A stretch of DNA of 64,000 nucleotides from Psychrosphaera sp. B3R10 (lineage in GTDB: Bacteria; Pseudomonadota; Gammaproteobacteria; Enterobacterales; Alteromonadaceae), in NCBI RefSeq assembly GCF_018861025.1, contig NZ_JAHKQH010000042.1, positions 1,964 through 65,963 of the forward strand. The letters are read 5' to 3'. Positions 37,562-44,828 of the stretch are shown here, in pieces. How positions within the stretch are numbered: position 1 is the stretch's first letter; each line of letters opens with the position of its first letter. Under the pieces are notes generated by a model, which was not told the DNA's origin, did not search any database, and was given only the letters and a program-made list of their open reading frames with translations. The position numbers and the translations under genes were made by a program.

Positions 37562-37891
37562 TTATTTTGAGGTGGATTTTGGAAGCTTTCCAAATAAAAA
37601 GTCTTTTAACATGACCCAATCACCAAGAAAACTATAGAAAGGATAGGTAAAAGTGGCGGGGCGGTTTTTCTCAATAAAAAAATGGGCGATCCAAGCAAAG
37701 CCATAACCAAGTAGTGGCAAATACCAAAATACATAATATTGGGATGTGAACAGACCATAAAACAAAGTTAACAGTACCAATGTTGAGCCAACGTAATGAA
37801 GGGCTCGGCACATTGGTTTGCTGTGTTCAGCAAGATAAAAAGGATAAAATTCAGCAAATGATGAAAATTTTTGAGGGGGGGCATCGTTCAT
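37562..37891 (-). CDS. DUF962/Mpo1-like membrane protein
   Basis: A 109-residue membrane protein with two hydrophobic hairpins (about residues 32-50 and 55-72) and the conserved His positions of the DUF962/Mpo1-like family: FYPFYLAEHSKPMCRALHYVG and FAWIAHFFIEKNRPATFTYPFYS. The yeast member Mpo1 is an iron-dependent dioxygenase acting on 2-hydroxy fatty acids, and the His residues are kept here; bacterial function is unproven. It is separated from rsfS by 102 bp. Confidence 0.85.
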   Translation of the reverse strand: MNDAPPQKFSSFAEFYPFYLAEHSKPMCRALHYVGSTLVLLTLFYGLFTSQYYVFWYLPLLGYGFAWIAHFFIEKNRPATFTYPFYSFLGDWVMLKDFLFGKLPKSTSK

Positions 37892-38018
37892 CTATTCATC
37901 TCCCTTTGTCGTTGGTACGCTTTTTCACTTTTGTTTCGAATTTACATTCATTTTATCTAAAACATTATCAGACAATAAGGTTAACTTGTTTGCCGCTAAG
38001 TCTGTATTGAATGACGTT

Positions 38019-38654
38019 TTACTTCTCTCTAAACATTAGCGTACCGCAAACATCGCCGATGGTGATATCTTCTAATTCTTTATAATTGCCACCGTCAAAC
38101 AGAGGCTTGTTTTTTTCTTTTGTAACAAAAACCGCAACACCTTTAGATAGGCTATTTTCATTAACAATTGAATCAACGGCTTTGATCAAATAATGGCCCA
38201 ATCCTAAATGTTGATGGTCAGGGTGAACGGCAATAAATGTTAATAAATGATAGTGGTCAAATGGGATAGCAGCGGCGACACGTTTTTCTTTTTCGATCAT
38301 GTTTTTAGTGCTTAAATAGCCTGCGTTGATCATCATTTTTAAGCGCCAGTGCCAAAAACGTTCTGGTTCCAATCCGGTTTGCGGTTCAATTAAACACGCA
38401 ACAGCGAGTAAATGTTCATCAGAATAGAGGCCAATCATAGGCTGTTCAGTTTGCCAAAAAGCCGCAAGTTCTTCGCGGATCGCAGCACGAAGACGCTTAT
38501 CGTAATCTGGACGCTCACTTTCGAAAATATGTTTAAATACAGGATCTTCGTGATAAGCAACATAAAGCAACGAGGCTGCGAGATTAATTTCTTCTGCCGT
38601 TAATAAAATTGCTTTAATTCCTAAGTCTTCCGAGTGTTCTTGTGTAGCAGACAT
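38019..38654 (-). CDS. GNAT-family N-acetyltransferase
   Basis: A 211-residue acetyltransferase fold. The acetyl-CoA binding motif is FIAVHPDHQHLGLGHYLIKAV (about residues 140-160, in the Q/R-x-x-G-x-G/A form), preceded by a long helical N-terminal part (YHEDPVFKHIF...). I use the ATG at 38654, which has AAGGA about ten bases upstream; two upstream in-frame ATGs would add 7 or 18 residues of unusual composition. Substrate unknown. Confidence 0.75.
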   Translation of the reverse strand: MSATQEHSEDLGIKAILLTAEEINLAASLLYVAYHEDPVFKHIFESERPDYDKRLRAAIREELAAFWQTEQPMIGLYSDEHLLAVACLIEPQTGLEPERFWHWRLKMMINAGYLSTKNMIEKEKRVAAAIPFDHYHLLTFIAVHPDHQHLGLGHYLIKAVDSIVNENSLSKGVAVFVTKEKNKPLFDGGNYKELEDITIGDVCGTLMFREK

Positions 38655-38708
38655 TCGTTTACAATCCTTATTCATTTGAGTGAACATAACGTACCAATAT
38701 ATTTTCAA

Positions 38709-39022
38709 ATCGCCAAGTATAAATATTCAACGATTCACTGAATTTACAATTTTTAGTTTAAAACGGCAAAATATTTCTGAAGATTGGTTCACAATATGCT
38801 TTCTGATTGATAGATGACTTTGCTCCGTTCTAATCTTTTTATAATGGAATGTTGGAATGTTATTTGGCAGTTACAACGAGGTATAAAGAGGGCTAGTGCA
38901 AAGGTCGATTTTAGGGCTGGCTTTTACAGGTGTGGCTGTCAAAACAAGAAGTGAGGTCAATTGAAAAGAATTGACCTCACGACTTAATGGTTTCACGCTA
39001 ACCTAAATTCCTCAGGAGGGGG
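38709..39022. other. 314-bp gap between a GNAT gene and the DUF4426 gene
   Basis: It contains the 3' terminator hairpin of the yggS-proC-yggT-DUF4426 run and, nearer 38709, the AT-rich presumed promoter region of the GNAT gene. No open frame is convincing. Confidence 0.5.
38951..38980 (-). terminator. Terminator-like hairpin after the DUF4426 gene
   Basis: GTGAGGTCAATT (38951-38962) and AATTGACCTCAC (38969-38980) form a perfect 12-bp stem with a GAAAAG loop. On the minus strand TTCTTGTTTT follows, so it should end the leftward run. Confidence 0.8.
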
Positions 39023-39463
39023 TTAATCAACATAAAATTTTTGGTCAAATTTTAATTTTTCTGACCGGTCACCTAATTTGATATCAATATCAAACTTATA
39101 GATTTCTTCATTACTAAATTTCAGTTGTGCTAAATAATAAATAGCGTCTCCCTCTTTCACCTTGCTAAATGATAACGATTTAGTTTGGCCAAGTAGGTTT
39201 CTTGCTGTTCCGGTAACATAGACATTTTTTGCAGCGTCATTATTTTGATTGTCTAGAACGGAAATATTTACAACCCCCATATATCGACTACGCTGCAATT
39301 CGTAAGTTTTAGCTACCGTTGGGTTTAGAAAGGAGCTTGGAAAGGCGATGTAATGAATATCCCAATCACCCTTTACGACCTTTTGTTCTGCCGATACAGT
39401 CCATGACGTAAGGACCATAACGCAGATAAAACACAGTGTTTTTAAATTTATTTGACTGCTCAT
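39023..39463 (-). CDS. DUF4426 periplasmic protein
   Basis: A 146-residue protein with an N-terminal signal peptide (CFICVMVLTSWTVSAEQK, cleavage after VSA). The mature beta-rich part (GDWDIHYIAFPSSFLNPTVAKTYELQRSR) is the DUF4426 signature. Function unknown. It sits directly after yggT, sharing one base, as in many Alteromonadales and Vibrio genomes, so it is a conserved companion of proC-yggT. Confidence 0.82.
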   Translation of the reverse strand: MSSQINLKTLCFICVMVLTSWTVSAEQKVVKGDWDIHYIAFPSSFLNPTVAKTYELQRSRYMGVVNISVLDNQNNDAAKNVYVTGTARNLLGQTKSLSFSKVKEGDAIYYLAQLKFSNEEIYKFDIDIKLGDRSEKLKFDQKFYVD

Positions 39464-40005
39464 TAAAATACCATTTTTAACATTTCATTAACTAATATTT
39501 GAACAAACTGCAGTCCGATTAAAAATACAATTAGGCTTAAATCCAATCCACCAATTGGTGGAATGATTTTACGAATGGGCGCCAATATAGGGTCTGTTAG
39601 TTGGTGTAATAACGCTTCGACCGGATTATAACCCTGTGATATCCAACTCATGATGGCGCGGATAATAGTTACCCAGAAAACAATAGTGAATATTTCTTTA
39701 ATCACAGTAAATAAACCAGCAATTAAAATTTCAGGAATTGGAAATCCGTTACTAAACAAGGCTTGGATTGCGACTATTTTTAGTGTCGCCACTAAGTAAA
39801 CAAGTACAACGCCAGCCCAGTCGATACCGGCAACACCGGGAACAACTCGACGTAACGGAACTAAAAGCGGATTTGTCGCTTTAACTACAAATTGGCTAAC
39901 AGGATTGTAAAAGTCAGCTCGAACCAACTGTAGCCAAACACGCAGAATGGCAACCATGAGATATAAATCAAATAAGGTTGAAATTAAAAAGTGAAACGCT
40001 TGCAT
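39463..40005 (-). CDS. yggT: YggT-family integral membrane protein
   Basis: A 180-residue protein made of two YGGT repeats. Each repeat has a hydrophobic segment pair and the motif NPVSQFVVKATNPLLVPLRRVVPGVAGIDW or NPVEALLHQLTDPILAPIRKIIPPIGGLDL (regions near residues 37-65 and 127-155). Family members are linked to osmotic tolerance and cell division in some bacteria; role here is not certain. It lies 19 bp after proC. Confidence 0.92.
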   Translation of the reverse strand: MQAFHFLISTLFDLYLMVAILRVWLQLVRADFYNPVSQFVVKATNPLLVPLRRVVPGVAGIDWAGVVLVYLVATLKIVAIQALFSNGFPIPEILIAGLFTVIKEIFTIVFWVTIIRAIMSWISQGYNPVEALLHQLTDPILAPIRKIIPPIGGLDLSLIVFLIGLQFVQILVNEMLKMVF

Positions 40006-40024
40006 ATATAAAGTACCTTAATAA

Positions 40025-40867
40025 TTATGATAATTGGCTAAGCTCTTTTGCTCTTGCGATATTTGCATCTAAAGCATCGGCAGATATGGCGGACAAATTA
40101 TTCTGTTCATAACAACGGATCGCCTCTGCGGTTGTGCCACCGGGCGAAGTGACATTTTTTCTCAGTTGCTCAACTTCAATCGTGGCTTGTTGCGCCATTG
40201 TTGTTGCGCCAATAGCCGTTTGCTTGACCATCAGTTTAGCTTCTTCGTCAGAGAATCCTAGCGATTTAGCTTTTTCAATTAGTCCTTCCATAAACAAGAA
40301 AAAATACGCCGGACCGGAGCCCGAAATCGCCGCTACAGCGTCAATTTGTGCTTCTTCATTTAGCCAAACCGTTTCGCCAACACATTTAAATACATTCTCA
40401 GCAACCGCTTTGTCCTGTTCGATTACATCCTGATCAAACGTTGTTATGTCAGACGCTGAATAAATGCCCGTCATGCCAAGGCCTAATACTGACGGCGTAT
40501 TTGGCATAGTGCGGATAAACCTAACATTGCCAATAATGTCTTTATAGCTTTGACTATTAAGACCTGCAGCAACGGTGACAACAAGTTTTGAACTAAAATC
40601 GACGCCGTCTGCCACCAACTCTTTAAGCATTTGCAACATCATTTGCGGTTTGACGCCAAGGATAACAACATCTGAGTGTTCGATAGCCTGACGGTTACTG
40701 CAATTTGTAATAACACCGAGTTCCGCATGTAGTTTTTCGTTTTTCTCTTTGCTTCGATTGGTGGCATAAATTTGTGTGGCTGGGACGCCAGCGTTAACCA
40801 TACCAGTTAAAATTGCGCCAGACATATTGCCTGCGCCAATAAATGCGAATGTTTGATTTAATGTCAT
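40025..40867 (-). CDS. proC: Pyrroline-5-carboxylate reductase
   Basis: ProC reduces pyrroline-5-carboxylate to proline. The 280-residue protein has the Rossmann start FAFIGAGNMSGAILTGMV, the AAGLNS and RTMPNTPS loops, and the C-terminal dimerisation helix bundle with SGSGPAYFFLFMEGLIEKA and VTSPGGTTAEAI. It lies 18 bp downstream of yggS. Confidence 0.96.
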   Translation of the reverse strand: MTLNQTFAFIGAGNMSGAILTGMVNAGVPATQIYATNRSKEKNEKLHAELGVITNCSNRQAIEHSDVVILGVKPQMMLQMLKELVADGVDFSSKLVVTVAAGLNSQSYKDIIGNVRFIRTMPNTPSVLGLGMTGIYSASDITTFDQDVIEQDKAVAENVFKCVGETVWLNEEAQIDAVAAISGSGPAYFFLFMEGLIEKAKSLGFSDEEAKLMVKQTAIGATTMAQQATIEVEQLRKNVTSPGGTTAEAIRCYEQNNLSAISADALDANIARAKELSQLS

Positions 40868-40885
40868 AAATAGTTTCTTGTCTTT

Positions 40886-41590
40886 TTAGTTTCTTGAGCC
40901 AAAGATGGCAGTGCCAATTCTTACCATTGTGCTACCACTCGCGATTGCTAAATCCATATCACCAGACATTCCTAGCGACAAAGTGTCAACTGTAGGATAT
41001 TGATGTTGCAATTGCATAAAACAAGTGTGCATTTGGATAAATTCATTTTTAAGTTGTTGTTTGTCGTCATGTTGATCGGGAATAGCCATCAGGCCTTTTA
41101 GAGTCAAGTGCGGTAAATTGTTTATAACGTCTGCTAACTCTTCTACCTTTGTTATTAATACCCCCGACTTTTTGTCAGAGTTTGATATGTTCACCTGGAT
41201 CAAAATATTCAGATTTTTTTCCAGTTGTTGTGCGTGATTATTGAGTCGAATTGCGATTTTTTCACGGTCAACACTGTCTACCCAATTAGCGGCTTCTGCT
41301 ACGATTTGCGTCTTATTACTTTGAATAGGGCCGATATAATGCCATTCAATGTCCTTTAGATGTGCCAGAGCCTTATATTTTTCATTTAGTTCTTGGGCAT
41401 AATTTTCGCCAAATATACGTTGCCCACATTCATATGCCGCTATAATGTTTGATAAGGGTTTGGTTTTACTTACCGCCATAAGTTTTACATTAGTTGCTGA
41501 TTTTTCAGCTTTTTGAGCCGCCATTTGAATATTGTCGTGGGCAGTTGACAGGCTATTTGCTATGGTATTTATAAGTTCTTTTTCCGACAT
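40886..41590 (-). CDS. yggS: PLP homeostasis protein YggS
   Basis: A 234-residue pyridoxal-phosphate binding protein of the YggS/PLPBP family, related to the N-terminal barrel of alanine racemase. The PLP Lys is in VKLMAVSKTKPLSNII; other landmarks are FGENYAQELNEKY, WHYIGPIQSNK and SLGMSGDMDLAIASGSTMVRIGTAIFG. It controls intracellular PLP balance. It diverges from pilT with only 34 bp between start codons. Confidence 0.95.
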   Translation of the reverse strand: MSEKELINTIANSLSTAHDNIQMAAQKAEKSATNVKLMAVSKTKPLSNIIAAYECGQRIFGENYAQELNEKYKALAHLKDIEWHYIGPIQSNKTQIVAEAANWVDSVDREKIAIRLNNHAQQLEKNLNILIQVNISNSDKKSGVLITKVEELADVINNLPHLTLKGLMAIPDQHDDKQQLKNEFIQMHTCFMQLQHQYPTVDTLSLGMSGDMDLAIASGSTMVRIGTAIFGSRN

Positions 41591-41624
41591 GATTTTTGAC
41601 TTTAATTAACTCTAGGTTATTAGT

Positions 41625-42686
41625 ATGGATATTACCGAATTATTAGCGTTTAGTGTGCAACATAAAGCATCCGATTTACATTTGTCAGCTGGATCACCAC
41701 CAATGATTAGGGTTGATGGCGACGTGAGGCGCGTAAATATTCCGGCATTGGACTCGAAAGAAGTTCAATCGCTTATTTACGATATTATGAATGATAAGCA
41801 ACGTAAAGAATACGAAGAAAATTTAGAAACGGATTTTTCGTTTGAAGTTCCAGATCTGGCGCGCTTTCGTGTTAACGCATTTAACATGAATCGTGGTGCT
41901 GGTGCGGTATTTAGAACAATTCCGGCAGAAGTGTTGTCATTAGAAGAAGTTGGCGCTCCTGATATTTTCAGAGATATTGCTGATAACCCTCGTGGTCTAG
42001 TTCTAGTAACCGGCCCTACCGGCTCGGGTAAATCAACAACGTTAGCAGCAATTATTGATTATATTAATGCTAAACGTCACGACCATATTTTAACAATTGA
42101 AGACCCTATCGAATTTGTTCACAACAATAAGAGCAGTTTAATTAGTCAACGAGAAGTACATCGAGATACGCACAGTTTTAGTAATGCATTACGCTCGGCG
42201 TTACGTGAAGATCCAGATGTTATTTTAGTTGGTGAATTACGAGATCTTGAAACCATACGATTAGCAATGACCGCAGCAGAAACCGGCCATTTAGTCTTTG
42301 GTACTTTGCATACAACATCGGCCCCTAAAACAATAGACCGGATTATTGACGTATTTCCAGGTGAAGAAAAAAGCATGGTTAGGTCGATGTTATCTGAATC
42401 TCTGCGCGCGGTAATTTCTCAAACCTTATGTAAGAAAGTCGGTGGTGGACGTGCCGCTGCTCATGAAATAATGATTGGTATTCCGGCAATACGTAACTTA
42501 ATTCGTGAAGACAAAGTCGCGCAAATGTACTCTTCGATTCAGACTGGTGCAGCACATGGCATGCAAACAATGGATCAGTGTTTAATGAATCTCATTAATA
42601 TGGGCTTGATTACACGAGATGAAGCATTAACAAAAGCGAATGACAAAAATATGTTTAGCCAAGGTTTTGGCGGCGGCGGATTCTAG
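41625..42686 (+). CDS. pilT: Type IV pilus retraction ATPase PilT
   Basis: A 353-residue hexameric ATPase at the pilus base that drives retraction and twitching. Seen: ASDLHLSAGSPPMIRVDGDVR, Walker A GPTGSGKSTTL, the Asp box DHILTIEDPIEFVH, Walker B LVGELRDLETIRLA, the His box ETGHLVFGTLHTTSAPKTIDRI and the C-terminal AIRNLIRED motif specific to PilT. It is followed by pilU after 12 bp. Confidence 0.97.
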   Translation: MDITELLAFSVQHKASDLHLSAGSPPMIRVDGDVRRVNIPALDSKEVQSLIYDIMNDKQRKEYEENLETDFSFEVPDLARFRVNAFNMNRGAGAVFRTIPAEVLSLEEVGAPDIFRDIADNPRGLVLVTGPTGSGKSTTLAAIIDYINAKRHDHILTIEDPIEFVHNNKSSLISQREVHRDTHSFSNALRSALREDPDVILVGELRDLETIRLAMTAAETGHLVFGTLHTTSAPKTIDRIIDVFPGEEKSMVRSMLSESLRAVISQTLCKKVGGGRAAAHEIMIGIPAIRNLIREDKVAQMYSSIQTGAAHGMQTMDQCLMNLINMGLITRDEALTKANDKNMFSQGFGGGGF

Positions 42687-42698
42687 GACGGAAATTAT

Positions 42699-43823
42699 AT
42701 GGATTCTATAGATAAAATTTTTGAAAAGATGGCGATGCAAAAAGCGTCAGACCTTTTCATCACGGTAGGTTTGCCAATAAGTGCGAAGATTAATGGCGAA
42801 TTAACACCACTTGAAAGTGAGCCTTTGTCAAAAGACGAAGCTCAGGAACTTGTTTTTAGTTGCATGAGTAGCAAGCAACAAACTGAGTTTGAAACAACTA
42901 AAGAATGCAATTTCGCGGTGGCGAATGATGTCGGTCGATTCCGTATTTCGGCGTTTTGGCAGCGCGATCAAGTTGGTATGGTTGTAAGACGCATCGTAAC
43001 CAAAATACCTGATGTGGATGAGTTAGGCTTACCACCAATCCTTAAAGACATGATCATGGCTAAACGTGGGTTATTGTTATTTGTCGGCGGCACTGGCACA
43101 GGTAAATCAACAAGTCTTGCCGCGTTGTTAGGCTATCGAAACCGTAATTCAAAAGGGCATATTTTAACCATTGAAGACCCAATCGAATTTGTTCATGATC
43201 ATAAAAAATGCATCGTTACCCAACGCGAAGTTGGTATTGATACACCATCGTTTGAATCTGCACTGAAAAGTTCGTTGCGACAAGCACCTGATGTGATCCT
43301 AATTGGTGAAATTCGTTCCCAAGATATTATGGAATATGCACTGTCTTTTGCTGAAACAGGTCATTTATGTGTAGCCACATTACACGCAAACAATGCGAAC
43401 CAAGCAATTGACCGAATTATGCATTTAGTGCCAAAAGAAAAACACGACAAACTTAAATACGATTTGGCCTTGAACTTAAGAGCAATCGTCGCCCAACAAC
43501 TTATTCAGACATCTGATGGGTTAGGGCGTGTGGCAGCCATAGAAGTACTACTAAACTCTCCTATGGTTGCTGAGTTGATTAAGAAAGGTGATATTTCTGG
43601 ACTTAAAGAGGTAATGGCCAAATCCAAAGAAATGGGAATGCAAACTTTTGATCAGGCATTGTTTGAATTGTATCAGCAATCTCGGATCAGTTATGCAGAC
43701 GCCTTGCATCATGCAGATTCGCCAAATGATTTACGATTGATGATTAAATTGAGAAACAATGAGCAGACGGGTTCTGGTTTTCTTCAAGGTGTGACTGTTG
43801 ACGGCTTAGAGAAAGACGAATAG
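42699..43823 (+). CDS. pilU: PilT-dependent retraction ATPase PilU
   Basis: A 374-residue paralog of PilT that assists retraction. Walker A is GGTGTGKSTSL and Walker B LIGEIRSQDIMEYAL, with the ATLHANNANQAIDRIMHLVP His-box variant typical of PilU. The C-terminus is longer than PilT and ends in an acidic tail. Co-directional with pilT and only 12 bp away, so the two are one transcript. Confidence 0.95.
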   Translation: MDSIDKIFEKMAMQKASDLFITVGLPISAKINGELTPLESEPLSKDEAQELVFSCMSSKQQTEFETTKECNFAVANDVGRFRISAFWQRDQVGMVVRRIVTKIPDVDELGLPPILKDMIMAKRGLLLFVGGTGTGKSTSLAALLGYRNRNSKGHILTIEDPIEFVHDHKKCIVTQREVGIDTPSFESALKSSLRQAPDVILIGEIRSQDIMEYALSFAETGHLCVATLHANNANQAIDRIMHLVPKEKHDKLKYDLALNLRAIVAQQLIQTSDGLGRVAAIEVLLNSPMVAELIKKGDISGLKEVMAKSKEMGMQTFDQALFELYQQSRISYADALHHADSPNDLRLMIKLRNNEQTGSGFLQGVTVDGLEKDE

Positions 43824-44189
43824 AAATAGCCTTGTCATTCACAATTGTAATTTAGTTTTATTTACTATGCCGACGCACAGTCGGCATAGTTATTCTAATC
43901 GAACTTCAAGCATTATTATCCCTCTTAACTTCGAAACAAAATCCGATGAGTGCTAAATGGAACCTAGTTTGATGTGACTCTCTAGGCCATAGACGCTTAG
44001 CTAGAACATTGTGAAAACGTAAATTGCTGTGATAAATGCAATCGATAGGTCATTAAATTAGCTTATAACTAAAAGTGTAAAATAAACACAATATATTAGT
44101 GCTTTTATTCTAAAAATTGATTAGAATATACACTCTATTAATTTAGAGCATAAACTCAATCATTAATTTATTTTTAAAGGATAGCAATT
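43824..44189. other. 366-bp gap between pilU and a small gene
   Basis: It contains the pilU hairpin at 43864-43890 and the probable promoter region of the small gene at 44190. The inverted repeat TTCTAA (44108-44113)/TTAGAA (44121-44126) lies just ahead of a TATACA sequence and might be an operator. Nothing else recognised. Confidence 0.5.
43864..43890 (+). terminator. Hairpin after pilU
   Basis: ACTATGCCGAC and GTCGGCATAGT form an 11-bp perfect stem with a 5-nt loop, 40 bp past pilU. The T-run after it is short (TATT), so termination strength is uncertain. Confidence 0.6.
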
Positions 44190-44393
44190 ATGACTTTCGC
44201 AGAACTCGCAACAACATTATTGATCACAGCAACTCCAGTAGATGCAGCGGCAATTGATAAAAATATTATCAAAGTTGAAATTCAAAACTCTTTACAATCA
44301 GAACTTAGCTTGATTAATTTTGAACACCAAGTAAAACCTGTATTTGCAGCTAAACTTGACAAACAAACATCAGTTAACGAAAACGCTGAATAA
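44190..44393 (+). CDS. Small protein of unknown function
   Basis: A 67-residue product without recognised family. Support for a real gene: AAAGGAT nine bases upstream of the ATG, a strong intrinsic terminator 110 bp past the stop, and a position alone between pilU and rne. The N-terminal third is Thr/Ala/Leu-rich and weakly hydrophobic (FAELATTLLITATPVDAAA), too short and polar for a sure membrane span; the remainder is soluble. No Cys. It could be a small stress or regulatory protein, but I see no specific hint. Confidence 0.5.
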   Translation: MTFAELATTLLITATPVDAAAIDKNIIKVEIQNSLQSELSLINFEHQVKPVFAAKLDKQTSVNENAE

Positions 44394-44502
44394 TTACACC
44401 AGTTTATTAGCATTTCCATATATTATATGGTTCCAAAATGCACAATGGCTGAGTTTTTATCCGCGTTAGTTTTATCCTGATTTACATAAAGAATTATTAA
44501 AG

Positions 44503-44528
44503 AACCGTTTAGTTAAACGGTTTTTTTT
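44503..44528 (+). terminator. Terminator of the small gene
   Basis: AACCGTTT and AAACGGTT pair around an AGTT loop and are followed by eight T residues. Confidence 0.85.
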
Positions 44529-44560
44529 CGTCTTAAATTTGGTGTTTAGTTGTTAACTTA

Positions 44561-44602
44561 GTAACTCATCAAAAGTAACTCACCACAAGTAACTCATCAC
44601 AA
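44561..44602. repeat. Three tandem 14-bp repeats
   Basis: Units GTAACTCATCAAAA, GTAACTCACCACAA and GTAACTCATCACAA follow one another without spacing at 44561, 44575 and 44589. They differ at two positions and lie in noncoding DNA. Confidence 0.9.
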
Positions 44603-44786
44603 ATAAACTTAACTTAATCATCCACACCCGATAGAAATCCCAAATATCACGGTGGCTAGGTGCTATTACAAGTTAAGGAATGACTTTTTTATTCTTGATT
44701 TAAAATGTTCATGGGTAAAGCTAAGGAAGTCGTAGTTGCGTGGGGATGGCATATTTTGTCAATATTAAAGCCCAAATTTTGGACAT

Positions 44787-44816
44787 AAAAAAACCGCTCA
44801 TCAGAGCGGTTTTTTA
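44787..44816 (-). terminator. Terminator of rne
   Basis: AAAAACCGCTC and GAGCGGTTTTT pair across ATCA, with T-runs on either strand, 13 bp past the rne stop. Confidence 0.9.
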
Positions 44817-44828
44817 AACGACTTAACG

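Larger units (their letters stand above)
44394..44828. other. 435-bp gap with two terminators and a short tandem repeat
   Basis: It holds the small gene's terminator (44503-44528), three 14-bp repeats (44561-44602) and the rne terminator (44787-44816). No further gene is seen. Confidence 0.6.
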
